DNA from: Pseudisothecium myosuroides
Taxonomy: Eukaryota; Streptophyta; Bryopsida; Hypnales; Lembophyllaceae
NCBI GenBank assembly: GCA_951799445.1
Contig: OX637291.1
Location: 1,552,501-1,616,500, forward strand
Length of the DNA stretch: 64,000 bases
Direction: 5' to 3'
Shown: piece after piece, positions 39,001 through 50,260 of the stretch
Layout of the letters: each line of letters opens with the position of its first letter
How positions within the stretch are numbered: position 1 is the first letter of the stretch
Program-made: the position numbers and the translations under genes
The notes under the pieces: generated by a model
What the model was told of the DNA's origin: nothing
The model's input: the letters and a program-made list of their open reading frames with translations, nothing else
The model's database searches: none

Positions 39001-40961
39001 AGGGTGGGGATTCGGCAGGAGGAGGTGCCGCTGCTGGAGGAGAAGTCTCAACCGTTGGAGGAGGAGCTCTGGCCAAGGGAGTTGAAGCTGCATCCGAGGA
39101 GGTTCAGACTGCGGCTCTGACTGTCCCTGCGCCGACCGAGGCTGTCCAAGCGCCGCCCCCGACTGTGGAAGCGACGACCGCAACTGTGGAAGCGACGACA
39201 GAGGGAGAAGAAGCGGTGGCGGAGGGAGCAGGAGGTACGCCCGCCCACGGCGCAGTGGAAGAGCCAAGAAGGGCAGAACGGCGTTCTCCAGTCACGCGCG
39301 AGACTCGCGCCATAGCCCCGGCCATCCCTGCGAGTCCCGTGGAAGTGGAGGCGTCTCCGAAGAAGTCGAAGAAACCTCCAAAATCTCTTGTCAAGGTACA
39401 CGCTGCCACCAGGGTGCTTCAGAACATGTTGACAAGAGGGAGGCCTGGAATGACGGATGTTGTTGGGGCGGCAGGGAGTACTCGGGGGAGGGATAAACTG
39501 GTAATATTCAATGTGCAGGGAACCTTACTGGACTGTAGTTTGCTTGCTGAAGCCAACCCGAACAGCAAAATAAGGCCTTCAATGAAGACTAACCTGCGGA
39601 GAGTAGTGTTGAGGCCGTGGCTTAAGCCATTTCTTTCTAGATGTTTTGTGCACTTTGCAGTGGGCTTTTGGGGCAGTAAGAGCACGTCTTTCATGGAGGA
39701 CGTAGTTCCAACCATAATGGCTGGTTCCTTCGGGGGTCCAAATTTTCTCCCTCTCTTTTCGTGGTCAGGTAAACAGTGTGAGTTCTGGGACGGGGGAGAT
39801 GGCACAGAGGCATCATGGGGGAAAAAATTGGAACGAGTGTATGCACAGTGGCCTCAATTTACCGCCCACAACATAGTGATTGTAGATAGTAAACTCTGTA
39901 GGGTAGCGTGCAATCCCCCAGCGAATGTGGTCGTGAACTCTCCGTTCTATGTGACGGAACTGTCGACATTGGCTGAGGACAAGGACTACCTGAAGTGCGA
40001 CTTGTGGCCGCTTCTGGAGTCATTCCACAAATGCCCAGACGTGGGATCCTTTCGTTCAAAGCACCCATTACTAGCTTCGGAATCCGCTCATGACATGAAT
40101 TCCAAACGCCGTCGTGATTCCACATACGAGTTTCTTGACGTCATGGAAGGTGAGGGGACTAGCGACCTTTGTGGTTGCATTGGCGGAACATGTCCCCTCA
40201 CCTTCCCTTCTCTCGCTTCACTAACTGCTATGTTGTGCTCGTGCAGGCGAAACAGCAGCAGCCGCGGGAGTCGAGGGCCAAGGCGGCGGCGGGGACTGCG
40301 GGGACGGCGCCGAAGCGCGATGCGTGGTCTAAAAAGGTACTTTTTGTGAACCCAGTTTTGGCACAGTAGGCGTGGTGTTTTCTGGCTTCGGAGTCTGTGG
40401 ACAGTGGCGCGAGAGTGTTGTTAAAGTTGTGAGGAAGTAGCGATGAAGTGCCCTTTCAGTAATGCGCAGAGGTTTGAGATGCAGGGAAGTCGCATATCAG
40501 TAGCCAGTAAGCCGCGTATGAGTTGTTTACCAGTCGCGTGTCAGTCGACTTTCACCACACACCCAGTAGGTCATTTTTTTCTCACTTCACACGTCGGGGA
40601 AGTGTTGCAGCGCAGACCCTAAACCTCTGTCAAAATATATGTTTGAAAGCGGTATTACCATTTTAATAAGTACTGGACCTCCCGGTTGCAGCAGTTCCAT
40701 ATCGGTGACGAAGTCTTCCTCTACAACCCTCGAGCGGTGCAGCAGAAAGTGGCGAAGGGCAATGTCAGTGGACTGCCTGGTCAGCAGACATTTCACTTGA
40801 AGGATATTCCGGAGCCCTATGTTAGGGTCGACGTCTCTGCAATTTTGCATCCTGGAGTTCCGTTGATGATCCCGCCATCAGACCCCGACATGGTACTTAT
40901 AGAACATGCGCTGGGGAGTGCCGTACTGTGGCACGGCAAGCAGGTGAAGTTTAGCACGTGA
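36061..40961 (+). CDS. CACTA TNPA/TNP1-type protein with plant transposase (Ptta/En/Spm) domain
   Basis: The 5' end is uncertain; a Ser/acid-rich, basic first exon is proposed at 36,061 to about 36,500. Well-supported exons are about 36,770-37,639, 37,786-37,860, 38,283-39,395, 40,247-40,336 and 40,692-40,961, with GT-AG introns and all phase 0. The second exon has an acidic patch, a KRQRG basic patch and the Transposase_24-type region (FVPKILDMSIINWRKQK..., YMKSERSRLKYRFDHG, RIDEDQWDRLMAYWDTP). Then come a predicted coiled coil (WKQDVEWRFDAFQK), a long Ala/Glu/Pro-rich linker and a last exon with GDEVFLYNPRAVQQ and HALGSAVLWHGKQVKF, like the TNP1 C-terminus. The probable role is binding subterminal repeats and assisting TNP2. 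No in-frame stop was found in these exons, unlike the TNP2 gene. Confidence 0.75.
36601..36622 (+). repeat. Interstitial telomere-type repeat (TTTAGGG)3
   Basis: Three consecutive GGGTTTA units lie in the 5' part of the TNPA-type gene, probably within an intron. This is the Arabidopsis-type telomere sequence. Confidence 0.85.
39396..40149 (+). other. FCP1-like phosphatase segment within the TNPA-type gene (retained intron or captured host exon)
   Basis: A GTACAC donor at 39,396 and a GTGCAG acceptor ending at 40,246 can splice this segment out in phase 0. Unspliced, the frame continues from the upstream exon into an HAD-type FCP1/NLI-interacting-factor domain: KLVIFNVQGTLLD, LRPWLKPFLSRCFVHFAVGFW, a Trp/Cys region with WSGKQCEFW, then HNIVIVDSKLCRVACNPPANVV. 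In active members the first motif is DxDGT/S. Here it reads NVQGT, so both catalytic aspartates are missing. Base composition is less GC-rich than in the flanking linker. I infer capture of a host gene fragment that has lost phosphatase activity. Confidence 0.65.
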
Positions 40962-40999
40962 AAGGCACTGAAGGTTGGGTGACGTCATAGATCAGGGTA

Positions 41000-42000
41000 C
41001 AGAGCATGGCGTCATGAACACGTAGTCTTTGTAAGTGCTGAGAGCCAGCGAATTATTCTCTTTTGAGAAATGCAGAACTGTCTCCTTCGCATGAACTGTC
41101 TGACGTTGAATGCTTTCCCTGTTCAGTTTTGTGACTTTCGTCAATGTCTGCTGTCTCTCCGTGAAGCAATGTGGGAGTGCAGTTACAGTCTCTGTTGAAT
41201 GAGGGCGTCCACAGTCCCTAATTCATGCTCAGTTGGAAGGGCTCATTGATCGCCGTCGTGATGTTTCATAGCGTGTTCGTGAGACGCTGTCACTTGCACA
41301 ACACAGTCGCCACTCCCGTGAGACTGGAATGCTACACCTAGTCGTTTTAGGTGACTAGTTCTAATGGCATGAAACTTCACTAGGACGCGACTTCAGAGTG
41401 ACTCATGCAGTTATGAAAGTGGCAACGCCGTCCACCGCAGTAACTTCATTGTAATTGGGTCACGACTCTGGAATGACTCACGCGTCCCTGTCGCGTCGTT
41501 CCCACAATAGCAGTGTCACTTTGAAATGACTTCGAGTAGTGCTCACTTGTGACTAGTTGGTCACTGTCGCACGACTTCGTCGCGACTCCGAGGCAACTGT
41601 GACCCTCACCCCACATTGCTGTCCACGTCAGATTTTTTAGGGGTCCTACGAAACTGGTACGTGCCAATAGCGGCCGGCCACGTGTCTGTCCACGTCAGAT
41701 TTATCATGGGTCCGACGCAACTCAGTTGCGACTGCAGCGTGACTGGACGCGTGGCTGTCCACGTCACATTGTCTTCCTTTCCACTTTCCACCTCAGACTT
41801 TATCATCCATCTCCCACCCAGAAAGAAAAAGATGGTGATAATAGTTTTCCCTAAGTCTGCAAAAAACGTAGATTTTAGGCCAATATATTTGACTTTTTCA
41901 CAACTGATGAGTTTTCAGTCACCTGAAAGTCATATGCCAGGAAAATGACTAATCAGAGTCACAAGTCAGTCATTTTCTGCAGTCACTTTACCCCCCCTTT
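41000..42000. repeat. CACTA right subterminal repeat region
   Basis: Many AGTCAC, GCGACT and GTCACG words in both orientations, plus two related 50-60 bp segments near 41,620 and 41,690 sharing TGTCCACGTCAGATTT and a third partial one near 41,755. Counterpart of 28,258-29,040. Confidence 0.65.
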
Positions 42001-42010
42001 TCTTGTAGTG

Positions 42011-44491
42011 GGACTCAAAGGAGAGCGACACTCCGCACAAACTGAACGAATGAGCGATGCTCTAACCATGCATGTTACATGGAAAGTGTGACGACATTGG
42101 CCCATAGTTAGAGCTCCTTCAGGACCAAAGGGGCCTTGACAAACACTACAATGACCCTTCAAGATGCCCGGAGCCGGATCACAAGCGTGCACTACAACCT
42201 TCTCATGCTTCTTGATGTGTGCTGAAAGTGTATTGTAAGGCACCCATCCTTCCTCTGCTTCGAAGGTCCAATTCACATTCTTAATTGGTGATTCCTTCTT
42301 CGTGTGATTCAAGCGCTCAAACATGACATCCATGTCTCCCCAACATGTAATTTCGGTATACCCCCTAATTCCTTGATGGAACGCATTTTGGAACCTCTTT
42401 AAAGAGGTCTCAATGGCACTACAATCTTCAGCCGACTTCATTGCCAATTTTTGAAGCCCTTGCATTGCTCGGGATACCACGGAGGGCCTGTCTTGGAGAA
42501 TCTGCATCCATGCCAACCACCGATACTCCAATCCGTACCCGGGCATATAGTGACGCAAGTCCATTGTCTGTTTCATTTGTTCCAAGTCCGACTGAAGAAG
42601 GGCTTTTTCTCGAATTGTTTCATTCAATTTTTGTTTCAGCTCTTCAAACTCCTGACCTTCAGTTTGCATGGAAGCATCCATCAGTGTCGGGGTAGGGTTA
42701 TTGGTGGAGGATCGTACCTGCACTTCCCATCTACGGGTTTCCTCCTCGTCATCCAAATGCACAACTTCGGTCTCCTGCACTGCTTGAACTTTATCAAAAG
42801 GAAGAGAGTTTATCCTCACTTTCTTGACTTGGCTCCACAGACGGGGGTTTCACATTGTCTGTGATGGGTACCCCTTCATGCATGCGATTGAATTTAATGA
42901 GTTCAGTTTCTAATCTTTCATTCTCATCCACACGGACAAGCATTAATGAATTCTTGCCCTTTTCTGCCTTCACAAGCTTTTTCTCCATTTGCACTTGTCG
43001 GGCCAAGTCCTTGCACTTTGCCTTCAACTTCATGTTTTCTGACTCCAAGAGAAGCACCTCGCTTGCTTTGCCTACATTGTCGTCGAGAAGTGGTACCATA
43101 GACTTTGTGAAATCCAAGAAAGACAAGGCACCAGTCATCAATTCTGGAGAGACTCTAGAAAATTCTTGTGCCATCTCGATAATCCTTGGCGTAATTTGAG
43201 CTACAAGTCGAGCTGAAGAAGTTAGCAAGAAAGCAGTTTCCACAACCGATGGCTTGATAGCTCCCCATAAATGCACTCCAGAGCTGCTGGCCTCGTGGTT
43301 GGGGTCATTTTTCTGAAACTCTTCTTGATGCTTCTTCCACCGATTGTCGCAGTCTAGCAGGAATTCCACTTCCTTGGTAGTTTGCATTAGCCCAAGGTTC
43401 TCCACTGGGTCATCACCTGGTGGTGACAAATGTGGATGCTCGCTTTCAGGCTCTATCCCATCAATAAAAAGGTTCATGGCATCGTCCTGGGGTTCTTTTC
43501 CGTGTCTTCGTGTCGGTTGTACTTCCATTTCTGGACTTAGGATTGGACTTGACGGTAAAGACGAAGGCGGAAGAGGTGTGTACATCAAGGGCTGTAGAGC
43601 ATTGCTCTCTAGAAGACTATCAATTCTAGCATTGGCCCTTGCAACTTCTTTGTCGCCAACCTCCTTTCGTGGCAAAATAGGTGTCCCATTTCCTATCGCG
43701 GGGGCGCGTTTGTTTGGAGCAGTCTCTCGACCTAACACAGTACTCAAAATTGGTTTGGAAGTCAAACACATTTGAGGAGTCAGAAACACCTGTCTCTTTG
43801 CGCCTCCCGAAGCGGTATTGCTCACTTTCACTGGGGGAGTTGGTAAGACTTCTTCTATTGTACCTCCCGCGAGGGCATTGCCAACTTCCGCAAGGGCATG
43901 CAATGAACCCAACTGCGCTGCATCACTTGTCCCCTCCCCAACCTCCGTTGTCTGCGTTGTAGTAATTTGTAATGCTTCTTTGGGTTTTGTCTGAGGCCTA
44001 GGGGGACAATGGGGAATATCTTTCTGGTTTCTTCCAATTAGAAGTGGACACTGTGCTGTTGTTGGAAACGTACTCCAATCCACTTTGCGGCCCAGTATGA
44101 GTTCCGCATAAACCATAGATGCCAAGGTATAATTGATGTACCCCTTACTCATTCCCTTGTCTCCAAAAAGCGCCCGCCAGACCTCCTTCGATCGACAAAC
44201 AAATTGCGAGTTTTGGCAACTCCCTGGTTTGCAACTGAAAGCCCGTGTGTGGACCGAGTGAAAATCTTGAGGCCACAACTTGCCAATGTGGTACATTTTA
44301 ACATACTGCTTGCAGATTTTGGAGGTCCAATACTCTGCTCCCTCTTCCTCCCATCCGCTTTCGGCTTTGATGTCAGGATTATCTAAAATCTCATAATGAA
44401 GCTCATGTTTGGCTCCCTTCTGTTTAATCCTTTTCGTGTTATCACCACCTGAAGTCATCCCATCGGTAGTCGCATCACCTTCACCAGTCAT
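42011..44491 (-). pseudogene. RING-finger cargo gene of the giant hAT, 5' portion (interrupted by CACTA)
   Basis: The start is the ATG at 44,491 (MTGEGDATTDG). Residues about 40-150 form a novel domain shared with the 50,261 gene (SGWEEEGAEYWTSKICKQYV...IGKLW). A Pro/Ser-rich linker and a long coiled coil (LLLESENMKLKAKCKDLARQ) follow. The frame then shifts by +1 in the overlap 42,794-42,819; a 40-nt GT-AG segment (42,780-42,819) would restore it in phase. A second coiled coil (FEELKQKLNETIREK) precedes a RING-H2 finger, C-x2-C...C-x-H-x2-H-x2-C...C-x2-C (CSVCQGP...GQCRHTFHVTC...CAEC). CACTA lies 4-5 residues after the RING. With the 3' portion at 27,342 the whole would be 1,117 aa. The RING suggests an E3 ubiquitin ligase; the substrate is unknown. 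Interrupted, it would end a few residues into CACTA but keep the RING. Confidence 0.8.
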
Positions 44492-44699
44492 GATTGGCAA
44501 TTTGAAATTGCCTTCACCTCCAATTCAAGAAATACTCCGCAAGTGACGTCCAATGTATATGCACAAGTAAAAATGTCAAAAAGTTCCCGTATCAAAAGCT
44601 CAATGACTTCAACTCTCCACCATGTAGGAGCAACTGGCGCATAAAGCAACAGAGATCAGCCGACTTGGCGCCAAAGGGGAGTTGAAGTGAGGATGTCCG

Positions 44700-45110
44700 A
44701 GGAGGCCGTCCGCTCTTATAGCCGACCGACCCCAGACCTAAGCCGCGTCCGCCGCCGGACCAGCCCCAAACCTTGCGGACCTGCCCCGGACCGACGCGTT
44801 CCGCCTCCGCGGCGGTCGCCGAAGCCGCAGTCCGCCCCGAACCTCTGCCGACCGCGCACCGACCGACCCCAGCGACCACTCCAAACTGACCGACCGCCCG
44901 AACCAACATACGAAGCCATCCGAACCAAACACGGCCGTTTTAGGGTAGCCCGACCGCTTCGGACGGCCGTTTTAGGCTAGGCCGACCGCTTCGGACGGCC
45001 GTTTCAGGGTACACCGACCGATTCGGACAGCCGTTTTAAGTTACGCCGACCGATTCGGACGGCCGACCTGGACGACCGCCAGGGTTGACGAAAATTGTTC
45101 ACCGCTGCAG
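44700..45110. repeat. GC-rich CCGACCG array upstream of the RING gene
   Basis: Dense CGACCG/GGACGG motifs, with a regular part near 44,930-45,070 of about 40-bp units (TTCGGACGGCCGTTTTAGG). Surroundings are AT-rich. Lies just upstream of the RING gene TATA box. Confidence 0.8.
44715..44720 (-). promoter_or_regulatory. TATA box of the RING gene
   Basis: GGCTATAAGAGCGGACGG on the minus strand, about 225 bp upstream of the ATG. It closely resembles the kinase-like gene core, ACTATAAGAGGGGCGGACGG, at 54,888. Confidence 0.65.
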
Positions 45111-45290
45111 AAGACCGACTGTCTGGAACCTCGGATTCCGCATTCTGCACTAAAACGGTTTGATTCGCTTTTACATTGGATGCATCCTTCTAGAAGAATC
45201 CAATGTAGAAGTCATGTAGAAGTAATAATGTGTATTGTGATTGAATTTTTTTTTTCATGTTTTAAGGCTCTCTGTCTAAGTAGTATTTCC

Positions 45291-45328
45291 TAAACCTATA
45301 CCCTAAACCCTAAACCCTAAACCCTAAT
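45291..45328. repeat. Interstitial telomere-type repeat (CCCTAAA)
   Basis: TAAACCTATA followed by three full CCCTAAA units and a partial one, at the edge of the GC-rich array upstream of the RING gene. Confidence 0.85.
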
Positions 45329-48300
45329 CAGAAATCGTATGCTACAAATCCTAAATTCAAAACACTGCAATGTGATATAATCAAATGATTCTTCAGTTTT
45401 TATTTTGGATCCAATGGAAGGACCAATTGTATTAATCCCTAGAGGAGGAAGGTGATATTCCTATCAAAAAACAACTAAAAATTTTCAGTGCTATTTCAAA
45501 GAGTAAAGAACCATCAAACCTTTCTTTTGGGGAATATCAAACTATAAGATCTTATTCTTAACTAGTATATGGATACGTAAAAGAAAGCTTCAAAAACTAA
45601 ATTGTGTATAGTATAAAATATATGAATTTAGAAGGAAGAAAATTAGTTTAGTGGCACCTTGCTTGACTATAGTTTTTGGCTTTGAATCTTTGTAGTTCAA
45701 GTTTTTAACACTAATGATTTTGATTATCCACTTATCTACGTAAAGTAGTTGAATTCATAATGTACCCAAAAAATTTAGGAAAAAAACCACTTGATTTTCA
45801 CTCATTATAAAATTGTCAAGTAGAATTGGATGGAAGATGGAAGAAAAAACGAAACTGGTAATAACTTTTAGATGGAATTGGATCACAATAATCTCAACAG
45901 TGAGATTCTTGTAGCTAGGAAATCTAAGAGACTAAGATTGTCCAACAATTTCCTTGGTAAAATTCTAAAAATAACATCCAATAGTGAATCATTCAAATTT
46001 TTTTTTCCTTGAGATTCTTAAATTGTCCGAAAAAATTAGATTCTGAAGAACTTTTTCATTATTAATCCAAAATTTCAAATTGAAGGGAACAAAGCTTCAC
46101 ATGTAGACAAAAATGTAATCTTTGAGAAAAACATTCGAAGAAAAAATTACTTTGATTTTCTCTTATTTTTTTTTTTTTACTTCTCTCATTGCACTTCGAT
46201 TAGGATTCAAACTATCAATTATATTCAATTTTTGGGGCAATTTCACAAGTGCACTTGACGTGTACTTCTTGTAGTCTTTAGATGTAGGGTGAAAGGTTTA
46301 TCTCTCAACTAAAAGGGCACTATTACTTTTCTCATTTCATTTGAATCAGAAACTCCCCCAAAATTGGCAACCAAAAATATATTTTACAAATGAAGAGCAA
46401 ACAACTTTGCTTAATAAACCTCAAGCACACATAAAACACACATTGGAAAACCATATCTGAAAAAATTGAATCAGCAGTTCTTTGTTTTCAAATGAAACAA
46501 AAACACTAAAGACACGTAGATAGACCTGAAGCACACCTCAATCACAACTGAACCTCAATTTTACTATTTTAGAAATTCATGATCTCCTTTATTCAAAAAA
46601 ATAGTTTATTAAGAGTTCATATTGAATGCATTTCAAATTAGGAGAGAATTTTTCAAATGAACTTAAAGTTTACATGCATGGCACCTTATTTTCCACCCCT
46701 TCAATCATAAATTCAAATAACTATACTTTTTGTTCTTCATAAATTCAAGAAATTTTAAGAATGTGCTTGAAAGTTGCTTGAAGAATTGAAATAAACCTTA
46801 AGCATGGTAGGAGCACACTTTAAGCACTGTATTACTACATCTGAATTTCTAAACCAAAAGAAATTCAAATTTTTATTCTTTTAATATGAAGAAATCTAAG
46901 TAGTAGGAATTTGCTTGAGGTGAACTGATGGTGGACCTCAAACGCAACTCAAGCAATTTCATTTATACTGTAAATTTTGAAATTTTGAAAAGAAGATTCT
47001 ATTATCTTCAAATTTATTTAATTTGAAATGAATGGAAATAGTGAAAATGTATACTAGATGTGCTTGAGGTGTACTTCAAGCATAATTTAAGCATTTGGTA
47101 TTTTGATGAGTTGATATTGAATTATTCAATAAGAGATTTAAATTAAAATCATTTTTAGGATCCACACTACTTTGAACAGTAAAAACGTGCTTCAACCTTT
47201 AGGTGAGCTTGAAGTACACATGAAATACACCTTACGCTATTTTTATTTATTTTTTGAAATTCGATCTTTTTATTGTAAAAGATTTCAATTTAAAGTTGTC
47301 TTTATAATCCAACATAATTTGACCCCTTAGTTTTTTTGACTAAGTTTTCACCAAAACTGCTCCAAAACTGCCATTTCTGGTACAAGTAATAAATTTTGAA
47401 ATAAAAATATTTTTGGACACATATAACGTTGGATCTTGTAGTAAATTAATTTGAGAAGATGTGGAAAAAATATCAGAATTTTCCACGATGTCGATTGCAA
47501 GATAATAGGATTAATAGCGTTTGAACTTTGGAATGACAAAAATGCTTTTTTGGTCCCTGCCCTAAACCAGGCACCTGCATTTCACAAGGTCACATTTATA
47601 TGAAAAGATGTCCAAAATGGTAGTTACTCTTTGGATTCTTTTCCTTAGACAAGTTGGCCACATGCTTCAAAATTTTTAGATCATTTGGAATTGTACAATG
47701 TACAGGAAAAAAATTGTAAGTTGAAAGAAGTAGAGAATGATTCAAATGTTCACTAAATTGTTACAAATTTAATTATCAAATTGAAAAATGCCAATCCAAA
47801 GCGGTTGTAATATTAAAGTAAATAATGTACACCCAATGTTTTAATTTTATTTTCGAAGTTATTCAAAATTGAGTTAAATAAATGACTTCAAAGTTTTCTT
47901 TAGACTAATGATTCCATAAGTACCCTTAAAGTAAGAATCCTCATAATTTTTTCTTCATTTATTGGAATTGAATGATTCAAAGCTTCCCGCGTACATATAC
48001 ATCTGAAGAACCAATTTCTAATTTCTATTTTTTTTAAAAGTGATTTTTAAAGAAGTTTATTGGCTGCCCGAGCTGCCCAAAGATCAAACAGAACTACCTA
48101 TCATGCAGTAACTTTTTAACCTTGTTGTCAAACGCTATAAAAATCGTTGGGCCTTAAAGATACTCCTTCGACACATCTTGTGTTAAAATTTTAAAGAAAA
48201 AAAATAAAGATTGCGTTTGTACGGAGCTGTCCAAAATCGCTATGTTGCCAACAAATGGTGTTTGTTGCTTTAGTGGTTAAACGATACAAATGTGCTTGAG

Positions 48301-49250
48301 GTGTGTTTCACGTCTATCTGAAGCACACGCCATTATTTTTTTTTTCCCTAGTACATTTGATTTTTTTTCTGACTTCTTTATAATGCACTGAAAATGAAGG
48401 AAGTATTTTGCCCGTTCGACCTTAGGTCTATAAGTCTATTTAAGCACACTTCAAACTTTTCATGATTTCGATTGGCATTTATATGAAAAGAATTGAATTC
48501 AACAAAATACATAAATTATTCGAGGTATCTTGACAAGATGGAATTTGCTTGAAATATGCTTCAACTAGAACTCAGGCATACTTCAATCACTTTTACTTAT
48601 GCTTTTCATTTTGGAAATTAGCATTTCATTTTAAAATTCATCATCATTTCAAAGCAATGCAAATAGAAGAGATGATTTGTAGATGTGCGTGACGTCTATT
48701 GTTAGCGCACTTTGAGAACCTTATGATTTCATTTAGTACATTTAGTAGAAGGTTTCAATTTGAAATTATTTTTATGATCCAACCGACCAACCATAAGATA
48801 AAAGTGGAAATATACTTCAATTTTGCTTCAAGGTTACTTCATGCAAAAGCAAAGTATTTTTAATCCAAGTTAAATTTTTCATAGCTTCTTATTCCAAGGC
48901 AATTTCATTAGACGAAGTCACGAAGTGCGCTTCAAGTGTGCTTTATGTGTTCTTGACGTGAACCTCAAGCATACCTTAAACCCACCCAAACATTTTTAGT
49001 CCAATTTTGAAATTTCAAAGAACGTTTTTATTTTTGAGGTGATTATTTTTTAAAAGCAATAATAATTGTATAAGTGTGCTTGAGGTGTGCTTCATGTTTA
49101 CTTGAGGCACATCTGAAGCACACAATCATTTGATATCGAATGAGGAACTTAAAGAACTCGTTTGAACTTTGAGTTAGTGACTTATTTCTGGTCCACATGA
49201 ACTTCATGAGTCCATATGTGGTGCATTTTCGCTTCAGGTTTATTCTTCGG
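45329..49250. other. Central AT-rich spacer with scattered GAAGCACACCTCAAG-type words and repeats
   Basis: This lies between the divergent cargo genes. Family C occurs at about 45,640-46,160 and family A at about 47,320-48,280. The rest contains many diverged copies, in both orientations, of a word like TGCTTGAGGTGTGCTTCA (for example near 46,430, 46,530, 47,060, 47,190, 48,290, 48,920, 49,075). No gene seen. Confidence 0.6.
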
Positions 49251-49259
49251 ACCAATGTG

Positions 49260-49960
49260 CCAAGCCACCGACCGATTTCCCAACCTCTGTCCAGACCGCT
49301 CGGACGACCGCTCTAAAAGCCGACCGAAATCATGACCGACCGAAAACCCCACTGATCGACCGAGAAGCCGACCGAAAAGCTGACCAACGGAAATGCCGAC
49401 CGACAACCGGAGACCGAAAACCTGACCGACCGAAAACCCGACCAAAAACCCAACCGACTGAAATCCCAACCGAAAACCTGACCGACCGAAAACCCGACCG
49501 AGAACCCGACCGATAACCGGGCCGACCGAAAACCCAACCGAAATCCCGGCCAAAAACCTGATCGACCGAAAACCCGACCGAAAATCCGACCGACCGAAAA
49601 CCAGACCGAGAACCCGACCGATAACCGGGCCGACCGAAAACTCGACCGATATCCTGGCCGAAAACGTGACCGACCAAAAACCCGACCGATAACCGGACCG
49701 ACCGAAAACCCGACCGAAATCCAGGCCGAGAACCCGACCGACCGAAAACCCGACCGAAAACCCGACCGATAAGCGGACCGACCGAAAACCCGACCGAACG
49801 ATCGGACAACCGACTCCGTCCACGCCGTCCGCCTTTTCCGTCCGCTCCTTTGTCGGTGGCCGTGCGATCAGCAGACCGATAGATGAGAACCGCAGGATCT
49901 TGGGGTCGGTCGGCCTGCCGTCTGATTCGAACGTACGCGACCGCCTCGGCTGCTCCGCCG
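49260..49960. repeat. GC-rich CCGACCGAAAACCCGACCG minisatellite upstream of the novel-domain gene
   Basis: About 600 bp of tandem 15-25 bp variants of ACCGACCGAAAACCCG, followed by more complex GC-rich sequence. It is the reverse complement in type of the right subterminal array at 59,220-59,900. Stop-free frames (minus strand, about 213 residues of G/R/S/V/F repeats) are repeat artefacts. Confidence 0.9.
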
Positions 49961-49969
49961 ACCGAACGC

Positions 49970-49976
49970 ATAAATA
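49970..49976 (+). promoter_or_regulatory. TATA-like box of the novel-domain gene
   Basis: CATAAATAGCGGGG directly follows the GC-rich array, about 290 bp upstream of the ATG at 50,261. Confidence 0.5.
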
Positions 49977-50260
49977 GCGGGGTGGAACCTCATTTCTTCA
50001 CAGTTCCTTCCCGACCGGAGTGGGCAGATCCAGCGCCTTTGGGTATCTGCGCGCCCCTTCCGGCTTGGTGTGTGAGGGACTGGGTTGGGACACTGAAGTG
50101 CTTTCAGTACTTCAGTGCTAGTTATGTGTTGCGGTTGAGTGACTATTGTACCGTTTCAATTAATAATTCACTCACTAAAATTCTCGAGTATTTGGACCAC
50201 GCGTTGCACAATTGAAATTGAAATTTACGATTTGTTGTTTTCAATTTTCAAAAGATCATC

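Larger units (their letters stand above)
28258..42010. mobile_element. CACTA (En/Spm) transposon, 13,753 bp, inserted in the RING gene
   Basis: The left end is CACTACAAGAAAA (28,258); the right end is its reverse complement TTTTCTTGTAGTG (ends 42,010). The 3-bp duplication GGA flanks both sides (28,255-28,257 and 42,011-42,013). It contains a TNP2-type transposase gene (-, 29,047-33,085) and a divergent TNPA/TNP1-type gene (+, about 36,061-40,961), the usual two-gene content of the family. GC content and codon use are clearly higher than in the surrounding AT-rich hAT spacer. Subterminal regions at both ends carry many short AGTCAC/AGTCGC motifs. Confidence 0.95.

Noticed and set aside
38540..39409. 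Long minus-strand frames opposite the Ala/Glu/Pro-rich linker
   Set aside because: Shadows of the GC-rich plus-strand TNPA-type exon, which has splice sites and family motifs.
49182..49971. Two minus-strand frames of 213 codons, G/R/S/V/F-rich
   Set aside because: Same minisatellite type in the other orientation; repeat artefact.
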